This document shows, one piece after another, positions 55,888 to 63,781 of a stretch of DNA of 64,000 nucleotides; position 1 is the first letter of the stretch; the number at the start of each line of letters is the position of its first letter. The stretch spans positions 1 through 64,000 of the forward strand of contig CABHOK010000005.1 of assembly GCA_902168205.1 (NCBI GenBank), given 5' to 3'. The position numbers were made by a program, and so were the translations under genes. The stretch comes from an uncultured Chitinophaga sp. (GTDB taxonomy: Bacteria > Bacteroidota > Bacteroidia > Cytophagales > Cyclobacteriaceae). The notes under the pieces were generated by a model. That model worked only from the letters and a program-made list of their open reading frames with translations, made no database searches and was not told the DNA's origin.

Positions 55888-55896
55888 TCCTCCTTT
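55888..55896 (-). promoter_or_regulatory. Strong Shine-Dalgarno of the Hsp20 gene
   Basis: On the minus strand AAAGGAGGA lies five bases before the ATG. Such strong sites are rare in Bacteroidota, where translation usually does not rely on the anti-Shine-Dalgarno. It also fixes the start at 55882. Confidence 0.8.
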
Positions 55897-55916
55897 CTTA
55901 CGATTCCTATATATAC

Positions 55917-56420
55917 CTAGCGACTGCTAATTCTGTTTTTATTTTTGTCGCTGTTCTCTTTGTAGAATTTGTTTTTGATCGAATCCATACGTTGCATCAT
56001 ACTTCGCATGTAGGCATCGTTCAACTCATACCGTCTCAGGAAATAATCTTTATGAAAGAAATCCGGATAACGCGTTGAGTCGTTAAAGAACAATGGATCG
56101 AACTGTTGTCTGAAGAATGAAAAATGATTTCGGTCGAAATAGTGATCAAAGCGATGTATCAGACTGTCCATCTGCATGGTGTCGCCTTTTACGTTGGAGT
56201 AATAGGAAGTATAGGTTGAATCAAAGCTCACTACATTTCCCTGATCATCGTAGTGGCGGTTTACCTTGATGTTTACCTGCGGCTTATTGGCGCTATCGGC
56301 AGATGCTGTTTTCGTGTCGGCACTGGTTTGTCCGTTAGATTTTTCATTGCATCCTGAAAGAGCCAGACCAACCGTCAGCACGTATATACACCATGTATGC
56401 GCTTGTGGTATAAAGTTCAT
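55917..56420 (-). CDS. Hypothetical lipoprotein
   Basis: 167 residues from ATG 56420, which gives a signal with lipobox LALSGCNEKS. An ATG at 56483 would add 21 polar residues and is less likely. The mature part starts with a Ser/Thr/Asp linker, then NIKVNRHYDDQGNVVSFDST and a charged, aromatic-rich region (DSLIHRFDHYFDRNHFSFFR, SMMQRMDSIKNKFYKE). No family recognised. Same direction as, and just upstream of, the Hsp20 gene (34 bp), so possibly co-transcribed in an envelope-stress unit. Confidence 0.7.
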   Translation of the reverse strand: MNFIPQAHTWCIYVLTVGLALSGCNEKSNGQTSADTKTASADSANKPQVNIKVNRHYDDQGNVVSFDSTYTSYYSNVKGDTMQMDSLIHRFDHYFDRNHFSFFRQQFDPLFFNDSTRYPDFFHKDYFLRRYELNDAYMRSMMQRMDSIKNKFYKENSDKNKNRISSR

Positions 56421-56561
56421 TACTTTTTTTGTGATGGTCCTCTGCCTGGCAGAAAGACCACTGTCATTACGATCAAATTTCATGGCCTTTAAGAATTTAG
56501 CACTTTAAAAAAATGCAAGCAATTTCTGTGCGGGGATATATATATCCCGGAAAAGGAGTAA

Positions 56562-56609
56562 AATAGAACAGCCTGACATGTATATCCGTCAGGAATTATG
56601 TCAGGCTGT
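56562..56609 (-). terminator. Terminator of the NEW3-ABC operon
   Basis: Perfect 12-bp stem ACAGCCTGACAT (56568-56579) with ATGTCAGGCTGT (56598-56609), 18-base loop. On the minus strand it is followed by TCTATTTTAC. It lies about 90 bp after the permease stop. A second palindrome, GGGATATATATATCCC, lies nearby at about 56533-56548. Confidence 0.8.
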
Positions 56610-56696
56610 CTGTGGAGAGTGAAAAAAAATCAGTGTTGGTATATTTTTAAGTTTTCTTTCAGGTTGTCACATGTATACTATAGCTATAGCATGCAA

Positions 56697-57752
56697 TTAT
56701 CGCGAGCGGATTTCCCTGCGCATGAAGGATGCATACGACAATGCAAAGCACAACACGGTTGCTGCTGCCAAACCCGTAAGCTGTGGCCACACCACCAGCA
56801 AACTTTGCCCCAGTGGGAGCGGGCTGGGTATTGTACCATATACTTGTTCCATCGTTAGAGGACTGAGGCTGCGTACGGAAGGCATTAGCAGGGTAGTAGT
56901 AGCTTCGTTAAACAGCTGGCTCGGCACAATACGCAGGAGGTTGAATATGAACTGCTGATAACGGATCACTTGCTCGGACGTGGCCATTATAGAAGGCTCC
57001 ATGTTTTTGGCGATCATGTTTACCAGCAGCTGGTAGAATATAGTAAAGAATAGCCACACTGCTATACCGCATAGGGCAGCCGTTGCAGGCTGGCGGAAAC
57101 GGATGGAGAATAGAATCGACAGGTTGAGCCAGAACGCCACATAACAAATGCTGATCAGTACGAAGCATAGTATACGCCAGAATTCTTCCGGGGTAGGAGG
57201 TATACCGATGCGAATGAGACCGATCCCAGTGACCAGGAGACTCAGGGTAAACAGCATGACACTGATAACAATCAGCGCTGCTGTAAATTTGGCATTGATC
57301 ACATAGTCGCGATGAATGGGTTGCGCCACCAGACGGCTAAGCGTCCCGCGATTCTGTTCTGAATTGATCGCATCAAAGCCCAGGCTGATGCCCAGGAGTG
57401 GTCCTAAAAAACTGATGAACACCGTGAAGGATGGGAGTGTACCATCGGTAAGTGTGAATAGTTTAAGAAACAGAAATGCATCGGTCACGGCATCTGGTTT
57501 TGAGCCACGTGTCAGAGCGGTAAGCGAAGTATAGAGTGATCCGAAACAGGTAAGTGCTATCAGCACAACGAGTATATTAAAACGCCAGCTTCGTACATGA
57601 TCGGCTATTTCCTTGTGCACAATGACCCAGAAAGGATGTATACGCTTTTCTGCACGCAGGGGCGTAGTTGTATTTCTGACAGTCGTAATGATAGTCTTTG
57701 CCTTCATCATGATCGGGTCGGCAATAGCAATAACATCATGCATAGCTTTCAT
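56697..57752 (-). CDS. ABC-2 type transporter permease
   Basis: 351 residues. After a cytosolic N-terminus with HKEIADHVRSWRFNILV, six membrane spans are visible (ILVVLIALTCFGSLY, FTVFISFLGPLLGISLGFDA, ALIVISVMLFTLSLLVTGIG, FVLISICYVAFWLNLSILFS, AALCGIAVWLFFTIFYQLLV and LVVWPQLTGLAAATVLCFAL). FDAINSEQNRGTLSRLVAQP is the typical ABC-2 signature near span 2. The start overlaps the ATPase gene by 17 bp; internal ATGs at residues 15-16 are possible alternatives. Works with the ATPase and the NEW3 protein, probably as an exporter; substrate unknown. Confidence 0.9.
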   Translation of the reverse strand: MKAMHDVIAIADPIMMKAKTIITTVRNTTTPLRAEKRIHPFWVIVHKEIADHVRSWRFNILVVLIALTCFGSLYTSLTALTRGSKPDAVTDAFLFLKLFTLTDGTLPSFTVFISFLGPLLGISLGFDAINSEQNRGTLSRLVAQPIHRDYVINAKFTAALIVISVMLFTLSLLVTGIGLIRIGIPPTPEEFWRILCFVLISICYVAFWLNLSILFSIRFRQPATAALCGIAVWLFFTIFYQLLVNMIAKNMEPSIMATSEQVIRYQQFIFNLLRIVPSQLFNEATTTLLMPSVRSLSPLTMEQVYGTIPSPLPLGQSLLVVWPQLTGLAAATVLCFALSYASFMRREIRSR

Positions 57753-58701
57753 ATTCTTTGAAGTAATGATGATAGATGTCTTCGAGTCCGTATTCTTTTT
57801 TGTGCAGGTAGTTCAAATCGGCTCCTGCCATTATAACTTTACGTGCTATTTGTGAAGTAACATCACGCGCACAATCTATCTGGAATGTGTTCCCCTGAAT
57901 CGCTACGGTTAGCACTCCTTCGATATCCTGTAACATGCGTTGCAAGTCATTGACGGTAACAACGGACGTTACCGGGATGGTAATACGGGCTTCAATGGTA
58001 AGCGGTTCGCTTGTAAACAGATTTCCGGCCAGTGTATGTACATTCCCTTCTGCCAAAAGCTTCCCTTTAACAAACAGTCCTACCCGGTCGCATATAGCTT
58101 GTATCTGTTCAAGGTGATGCGAAGACAATAACACGGTAAGACCTTCTTCACGACTAAGCTGCACAATCAGCGACAAAAATTCCTGCACGCCTTTCGGATC
58201 GATACCGAGTGTAGGCTCGTCAAGTATAATTACTTCCGGATTTTTAATGAGTACATCAGCAAGTCCTAAACGCTGGCGCATGCCGCGTGAGTATTTACCA
58301 GCTTTTTTATGCGCTGCGTCTGCCAGTCCTACGCGGTTCAGTAACTGTTGCGCGCGTTGTGCGGCTTCACCGCGGCCTATGCCGTTCAGTTGTGCTGTAT
58401 ATACTATATTTTCAAAACCGGTATAGTCTTCGTAGAAACCAACGTCTTCCGGTAAATAGCCTACTCGCTTCTTTACTTCAATCGGATAACGTGTAGCGTC
58501 CCAGTTGCAGACACGTACCCTGCCGGAGGTTGGTTCCGTCAGACCTAACATCATCAGGATCGTAGTAGATTTGCCTGCACCGTTTGGTCCCAGCAATCCG
58601 AAAATTTCTCCTTTGCGAATGGTAAGATTCAGGTGATCAACCGCAGTATAATTGCCGTACTGTTTGGTCAGATCGGCTAATTCTATAATGTACTCGTTCA
58701 C
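57736..58701 (-). CDS. ABC transporter ATP-binding protein
   Basis: 321 residues with GTG start. Walker A GLLGPNGAGKSTT, Q-loop GYLPEDVGFYED, signature YSRGMRQRLGLADVL, Walker B VIILDEPTLGID and switch His in SSHHLEQIQ. The C-terminal 90 residues form the accessory domain seen in CcmA/NatA-type exporters. The start is fixed by a full Shine-Dalgarno formed by the end of the preceding gene. Confidence 0.95.
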   Translation of the reverse strand: MNEYIIELADLTKQYGNYTAVDHLNLTIRKGEIFGLLGPNGAGKSTTILMMLGLTEPTSGRVRVCNWDATRYPIEVKKRVGYLPEDVGFYEDYTGFENIVYTAQLNGIGRGEAAQRAQQLLNRVGLADAAHKKAGKYSRGMRQRLGLADVLIKNPEVIILDEPTLGIDPKGVQEFLSLIVQLSREEGLTVLLSSHHLEQIQAICDRVGLFVKGKLLAEGNVHTLAGNLFTSEPLTIEARITIPVTSVVTVNDLQRMLQDIEGVLTVAIQGNTFQIDCARDVTSQIARKVIMAGADLNYLHKKEYGLEDIYHHYFKEYESYA

Positions 58702-58704
58702 GGC

Positions 58705-58714
58705 TCACCTCCTT
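58705..58714 (-). promoter_or_regulatory. Full-length Shine-Dalgarno embedded in the upstream stop codon
   Basis: On the minus strand AAGGAGGTGA complements the 16S tail over ten bases. Its last three bases are the TGA stop of the NEW3 gene, and the GTG start of the ATPase follows three bases later. This couples translation of the two genes and compensates for the weak GTG start. Confidence 0.85.
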
Positions 58715-59862
58715 CCGTATTTGCGGAACAGGCTATATACCGTGCCGACAGCACCGCCCATAATGAGCACCCCAAGCCAACCATATACCATGGACGTTTG
58801 GACCGAAACACGCAACGAAACCTTGGATGATACTTCGGGCGTTTTAGCTTCGAGGTTGGTAACATAGTCGCCTGCAATGGCCTTATCATCGGCCTGGATG
58901 GTGGCATATACTTCGGCTGTCTTTCCGGGTTCAATTACTTCTACCTGGGCTGGCTCGAAAACAACATCCCAGTTGGTGGGGGCCGCATGCGACAATTTGA
59001 TATTCTTCAGGGGTGAAGAACCGTTGTTGCGCAACTGCAGGGCTATACGCCTGGTGTCACCAACTGTTATAGCAGTGCTGAGTAATCCGCTGGGAGTAGT
59101 CATCTCCAGGCTATAGGACCCCGTTACAACTACTTCAAGATCAAGATTAGCTGACGTAGAGCTGGTAACAGCGGCTACTGGAATCTTATACGTGCCGGCT
59201 TCAATGGCATCCGGTGGATCAACCTCGATGGTGACACTTTCGGTGTGATTAGGCTCGGCCTGTACGGAAGTTACCTGGCGACCACTTACCTTGAAAGCTA
59301 TATTCCAGCCCGGCGGAGTTTGCGCACGCAACGCATACAATTGTTTTTCTCCGGTGCGGTTTTTTAATTCCGCACTAAAGGTAAATGCAGCGTTGGCATT
59401 ACCTTCCATGTTAGGTTGTTTGGTAGTGAACTCCGTGCGGTAAGTTCCCTGCTCGGATACGATGACCGTTAATGGGAGCAAAGCTATACCAGGGGCTGCC
59501 ACCGTAAAGTGATATATACCTTTGTCTACTTTATAAGGCACATCAATATGAAGGTTAACGTTCTTTTTCTCACCCGGCAACACCGACAGCTCGCCAATAG
59601 CCCAGCCTCCGGATTTTAAATCATAGCTCCACCCCTTGGGGAGATTGTTGAGCGATACGGATACGTTTTTTACTAGCGATGTGTTGTTGATGATGTCGAT
59701 TGTATAGTCGATCGATTGGCCGGGTGGAACAGATATTTTTGTGTAAGGGGTATATAATGTCACGCCTGTTCCTTTACCGGCTACGTGACTGGAGAGCATC
59801 GTCCCCGCCAGGGATAATATGCCAAGCAGTATTGTACGCAATGGCATGAAAAATTGCTTCAT
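58705..59862 (-). CDS. NEW3-domain exported/membrane protein of an ABC operon
   Basis: 385 residues from ATG 59862; an ATG at 59892 would put ten extra residues before the signal peptide. Signal peptide (ILLGILSLAGTMLSSHVAGK), then three Ig-like NEW3 modules (PPGQSIDYTIDIINNTSLVK with LPKGWSYDLKS; TFSAELKNRTGEKQLYALRA with PPGWNIAFK; RIALQLRNNGSSPLKNIKLS with APTNWDVVFEP). A C-terminal membrane span (YGWLGVLIMGGAVGTVYSLF) anchors it with a short basic tail (RKYGRR). The protein is thus mainly periplasmic and may guide the substrate of the co-encoded ABC transporter. Known in many phyla beside ABC-2 exporters, without a settled function. Confidence 0.88.
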   Translation of the reverse strand: MKQFFMPLRTILLGILSLAGTMLSSHVAGKGTGVTLYTPYTKISVPPGQSIDYTIDIINNTSLVKNVSVSLNNLPKGWSYDLKSGGWAIGELSVLPGEKKNVNLHIDVPYKVDKGIYHFTVAAPGIALLPLTVIVSEQGTYRTEFTTKQPNMEGNANAAFTFSAELKNRTGEKQLYALRAQTPPGWNIAFKVSGRQVTSVQAEPNHTESVTIEVDPPDAIEAGTYKIPVAAVTSSTSANLDLEVVVTGSYSLEMTTPSGLLSTAITVGDTRRIALQLRNNGSSPLKNIKLSHAAPTNWDVVFEPAQVEVIEPGKTAEVYATIQADDKAIAGDYVTNLEAKTPEVSSKVSLRVSVQTSMVYGWLGVLIMGGAVGTVYSLFRKYGRR

Positions 59863-60119
59863 AATTTTTAATGACTTTTGTACAGGCGGCAAATTTAAAA
59901 ATTGTTATAAAAATCAAAAACATTCGATGAAAAAAGTAGGTATAGTATATATATAGTATACGAATCGTGCTAATTAGTCGCCCCCGATTCTGTCAAGACT
60001 GGCAGGATTGACAGCGTTATACGCATCGGCATAAAAGTTGATGTCCGAAAAATTGACAGGGTCGTTGGTGGAGATGTATAGGGTTTCAGATGATTTGCCA
60101 TGTCATATGCATGCTTGCT

Positions 60120-60620
60120 ATTAACTTTCGTTCAGGCTGCTTTGATTCCTGCTCCAGGCTTTGCTGCAGCCATGGCTTAGGAAAAGATCGGCAATATCAC
60201 GACTGATTTACACATCCTGGTTAACGGTGCCCGCGGGTGGCTTTGGTATGTTCTTGTTGCAGCTGCTTAAAAGCACAGGAGCAAACACCACAGCAGTAGT
60301 TTGCACAAATGCAATAGCAGTGGCTATGGAATGGGGAGCAACGTCTGTGATCGATTATAAGAAGGAAGATGGCTTCTCCAAAAAAAGTATTTTATGATGC
60401 CATGATTGATCTATCGGGAAGAATACGTTATACAAAGACCAGACAGATCATGAAACCAAAGTCTGTATTTATTAATCCGACTCCTAGGCCTGTTGATATA
60501 CTGACTAGTCCATTGAAAAACTTTTTCAGAGAGGTAAAAAAGCATATCACCTTCTGAAGAATATAGCAATGTGCTGCTAAGCGCCATTGACAATGGATTG
60601 AAAATTGAGTTGAATAGATC
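60120..60620 (+). pseudogene. Zinc-type NAD(P)H dehydrogenase / quinone oxidoreductase (MDR) relic
   Basis: In frame order: VQAALIPAPGFAAAMA, a TAG, then EKIGNITTDLHILVNGARG; after a frameshift GGFGMFLLQLLKSTGANTTA and WGATSVIDYKKEDGFSKK; after another shift YDAMIDLSGRIRYTKTRQIM and KPKSVFINPTPRPVDILTS; after a third SEEYSNVLLSAIDNGLKIEL. This is the nucleotide-binding half of an MDR protein, with the N-terminal catalytic domain and the end missing. Clearly inactive. Confidence 0.85.
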
Positions 60621-60721
60621 CGAGATTGAGTTCTGATGTAAGGATAAAAGAGAATGAATAGACTCAAGAGAGATCGGACAGTAAGCACGAATGATTTTTT
60701 CTGAAAATCAAACTGCACTAA

Positions 60722-60761
60722 AAATAAATAATCTTCCCTATACGTAAGGTACAGGGAAGAT
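60722..60761 (-). terminator. Terminator of the fucose operon
   Basis: ATCTTCCCT (60731-60739), 13-base loop, AGGGAAGAT (60753-60761). On the minus strand it is followed by TATTTATTTT, 45 bp after the fucosidase stop codon. Confidence 0.8.
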
Positions 60762-60805
60762 CAGATATACTCACTCCGTGCTTTAGGAATGTTGTACTAC
60801 TTATA

Positions 60806-62347
60806 TTATTCGAACTCAATCCTGAATACTGTTGCGAGCTCATCCATTTTCGTTGCGTCTGGTGTTTGCAACGTGAGTTTATTTCCTGCTAGCGACCATT
60901 TCAGTTCTGCATCGCTGCCTACTATCGAGACACGTTTTATAGTTCGATCTATGTCTGTCCGGATTTCAAGAGAAGCATTAGGTGTTGGGAGTCCTAGGGA
61001 GTATACATACATATACTTCTTATCTTTCGACACGGTAAAGCGAATATCACTCTTGCCATATTTTATGGTTGCCGATTGTCCACCGAAGTGACCTTTGTCA
61101 ATTGTAGCGTCTCCATAACCGTAGATTGAGTAAGCCCGTGTCTCATACACGGCCTCTTTATGCTTGCTGATCCATTTTCCTATAGAGGCCAGAATGCTAC
61201 GCTGTTCGTTGTTGATCGTGCCATCAGCCATAGGAGATATATTCAGTAATACGATACCTTTCTTGCTCCAGACATCGATCATGTTTCGGATAACGAGTGA
61301 AGGTTCTTTATAAGTTTGTCCGTTGATGTAACACCAGCTATCATGACTTAAAGTAATATCGGTTAGCCAGTAATCTTCAGAGATGTCTGTCTTTCCGCCT
61401 TGCTCAATATCCAGTATACCTACATTTGCCGGCAAGTCTTCCTGTTTATAGGCAACAATAGGATGCTGACCGCGTGCAGTGGCTGCGTTGAAATGATGCG
61501 CCACCATTTTCTGTCGGTAGTTCTCCGGGATGCGATCCAGCCATGAATCAAACCAGATGATGTCCGGTGCATAGTTGTCAACTACCTCGTTTATCTGGTT
61601 CAGCCAGTAATCAAGAAATTCGTCTTCAGGCATGTTGCCATACAATAGCCTTAGCTTGGGATCTGTTGTTGATGTGATATAGTCAGGATGATATGGGAAA
61701 TGACTATCGTCTCCGGGATCCGGTGTGTTCTGCGCCCACTTAGAAGAGTCCTGCGCATACCGCTGAAGTAATCTTTCGTGGTGAAAGGTCGCGATGGTCT
61801 TCATGTTGTTCTTTTTAAGTTCAACAAACAAATCACCGAGTATATCTTTCTTCGGGCCCATCACTTTTGAATTCCACGGGTTTAGTTTACTATCCCACAT
61901 AGCAAATCCATCATGATGTTGCGCGACAGGTCCGGCAAATTGCGCTCCGGAATTCCTGAACAACTCAGCCCATTCTTTAGCATCGAAGTGCTCCCCGGTA
62001 AACATCGGTATAAAATCATGGTAGTTGAATTGTGCGACTGGTCCAAAAGTTTTCTGGTGGTGTTCAAATATATCTCCGCCCCAGTCTTTTCGGCCCGGCA
62101 CATACATCCATCGGGGATACCACTCGGAACCGTAAGCAGGTACACTGTAAACACCCCAATGAAAATATATACCAAACTTTGCATCCTTGAACCATTCGGG
62201 TTCTCTCTCAATCTTCGCGAGTGACTCCCATGTTTCTTCAAACTTTGCTTGCGCGTCAGTTGCTTTTGTATCTGCTGATTCTTTCTTGCACGAAACAAGA
62301 GCAGTGCCTAAGACTAAAATTAAAAACAGACGATTTACTTTTATCAT
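60806..62347 (-). CDS. GH29 alpha-L-fucosidase lipoprotein
   Basis: 513 residues. Lipobox LGTALVSCKKES. GH29 barrel: WFKDAKFGIYFHWGVYSVPA, the HFDAKEWAELFRNSGAQFAG block, VAQHHDGFAMWDSKLNPWNS, and the nucleophile Asp in IIWFDSWLDRIPE (residue 267). A short C-terminal beta-domain (ETRAYSIYGYGDATIDKGHF, then a DIRFTVSKDKKYMYVYSLG strand pair) follows; there are no discoidin domains. This resembles the broad-specificity subfamily A type more than the gene at 14.2 kb does. Last gene of an operon for fucose catabolism (36 bp after the mutarotase gene). Confidence 0.92.
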   Translation of the reverse strand: MIKVNRLFLILVLGTALVSCKKESADTKATDAQAKFEETWESLAKIEREPEWFKDAKFGIYFHWGVYSVPAYGSEWYPRWMYVPGRKDWGGDIFEHHQKTFGPVAQFNYHDFIPMFTGEHFDAKEWAELFRNSGAQFAGPVAQHHDGFAMWDSKLNPWNSKVMGPKKDILGDLFVELKKNNMKTIATFHHERLLQRYAQDSSKWAQNTPDPGDDSHFPYHPDYITSTTDPKLRLLYGNMPEDEFLDYWLNQINEVVDNYAPDIIWFDSWLDRIPENYRQKMVAHHFNAATARGQHPIVAYKQEDLPANVGILDIEQGGKTDISEDYWLTDITLSHDSWCYINGQTYKEPSLVIRNMIDVWSKKGIVLLNISPMADGTINNEQRSILASIGKWISKHKEAVYETRAYSIYGYGDATIDKGHFGGQSATIKYGKSDIRFTVSKDKKYMYVYSLGLPTPNASLEIRTDIDRTIKRVSIVGSDAELKWSLAGNKLTLQTPDATKMDELATVFRIEFE

Positions 62348-62383
62348 AATGCGTTACGTTTTTAGCTGTCAGTATATATATAC

Positions 62384-62719
62384 TTATAAATAGAAGATCT
62401 GGTCCATGACAATCCACTTTTGGCCATTTTTTGCCCACGGCAGTGGTTTCTGAAATTTCCACATCAGCTGTTCCCACTCCTGAACTTTAGGATTGTTATT
62501 ATCCATAGCTGCTTTACCTTCGAAGCTAAAGCTATCTTCGGTCTCCATGATCATGAACAACCGATTCCCGGTTCTATAAATCTCCATGTTGCTGATGCCT
62601 GAGTCAGTTATACTTTTGGTGATGGCAGGCCATGCATTTTCTTTTCTGTGCCAATCTTCATATTGGGCAATTAATTCCGGATCATCTACCAGGTCCAGAG
62701 CAAGACAGTATTTTTTCAT
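62384..62719 (-). CDS. RhaM-family mutarotase (L-rhamnose/L-fucose type)
   Basis: 111 residues, the normal length. Family signature: MKKYCLALDLVDDPELIAQY, EDWHRKENAWPAI (putative catalytic His), SGISNMEIYRTGNRLFMIME, and W...PLPWAKNGQKWIVMDQIFYL. It interconverts alpha and beta anomers of a 6-deoxy-hexose. The fucosidase downstream and dehydrogenases upstream favour L-fucose as substrate rather than rhamnose. 11 bp after the dehydrogenase stop. Confidence 0.9.
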   Translation of the reverse strand: MKKYCLALDLVDDPELIAQYEDWHRKENAWPAITKSITDSGISNMEIYRTGNRLFMIMETEDSFSFEGKAAMDNNNPKVQEWEQLMWKFQKPLPWAKNGQKWIVMDQIFYL

Positions 62720-62730
62720 TTTTATTCAGT

Positions 62731-63750
62731 TCAAGCTATTTCCACCATTGCTTTTATTACGCGATAATCAGGGTTCAACCAATTTTGAAATTCATCTTTA
62801 ACCTGATCAAAATTTACCCGATGGGTTATAAAAATGGTTGGATCGATTTCTTTTCTTTTAATCAGAGAGATCACATACTCAAAATCAGTTCGTGTTGCAT
62901 TTCTGCTGCTCATGAGCGTTGCTTCCCTTTTGTGAAACTCCGGGTGACTGAAAGATATATCGCCCTTTTGCAAACCGATCAAAATATAGCGTGCTCCATG
63001 CGACATGTAACGAAAGGCATTATTGATCGCTTTCAGATTTCCGGTTGCATCCATAACAACGGTTGGCATATCACCATTCGTAATTGCTTTTAGCTTCTCC
63101 ATAACATCATCGTCTATGGCGTTGATGACGTGCTCTACCTTCAGCGTTTCTTTGCAGAATCGTAATCGATCATTATTGGTGTCGAGCGCAATTACATGTC
63201 CTCCTGCGGCACGTACAAACTCCATCGCGCCTAGTCCTATAGGTCCTGCACCGACTACTAAAACAAATTCATCTTTCGCTACCGCTGCTCTCCGTACGGC
63301 ATGTGCACCAATGGCTAGTGGTTCAACTAAAGCTAAGGCGTCCAGGCTCAGTCCTTCCCCATGAACCAGCGCGTATGCCGGCACGGAATAATATTCCACC
63401 ATGCCGCCATGTTCGTGAACACCACACACCTTGATCCTGACGCATGCATTTTGTTTCCCTTTACGGCAGGCGATGCACTCACCACAAGAGAAGTAAGGTA
63501 TAAATGTGACGATTTCTCCAATTGCAAAGTCCGGGCAATCTTCCGCTGAAACTATCTCGCCTGCTAGTTCATGACCTAAAATGCGAGGATATTCGAAATA
63601 GGGTTGCGTGCCTTCAAAGGCATGTAAGTCAGTGCCACATATCCCGATCCTCCGGATTTTTACAATGGCATGTCCTGGTGCGGGCGTTGGCTGCGCTGCA
63701 TTTATATAGTTGAACTCACCGGGTTGGGTGCAGACTAATGTTTTCATCAT
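62731..63750 (-). CDS. Zinc-dependent alcohol dehydrogenase (MDR), sugar/polyol type
   Basis: 339 residues. Catalytic zinc ligands in GICGTDLHAFEG (Cys), GHELAGE (His-Glu), and the structural zinc site CGECIACRKGKQNAC. Rossmann motif VVGAGPIGLGAMEF, with Asp of ALDTNNDR indicating NAD preference. Close in layout to L-threonine, sorbitol and galactitol dehydrogenases. In fucose operons such enzymes are thought to oxidise fucose-derived intermediates, so that role is inferred. Start MMKTLV, with either Met possible. Confidence 0.92.
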   Translation of the reverse strand: MMKTLVCTQPGEFNYINAAQPTPAPGHAIVKIRRIGICGTDLHAFEGTQPYFEYPRILGHELAGEIVSAEDCPDFAIGEIVTFIPYFSCGECIACRKGKQNACVRIKVCGVHEHGGMVEYYSVPAYALVHGEGLSLDALALVEPLAIGAHAVRRAAVAKDEFVLVVGAGPIGLGAMEFVRAAGGHVIALDTNNDRLRFCKETLKVEHVINAIDDDVMEKLKAITNGDMPTVVMDATGNLKAINNAFRYMSHGARYILIGLQKGDISFSHPEFHKREATLMSSRNATRTDFEYVISLIKRKEIDPTIFITHRVNFDQVKDEFQNWLNPDYRVIKAMVEIA

Positions 63751-63781
63751 GGTTGTTGTATTGTCTTAAGTATATATATGG

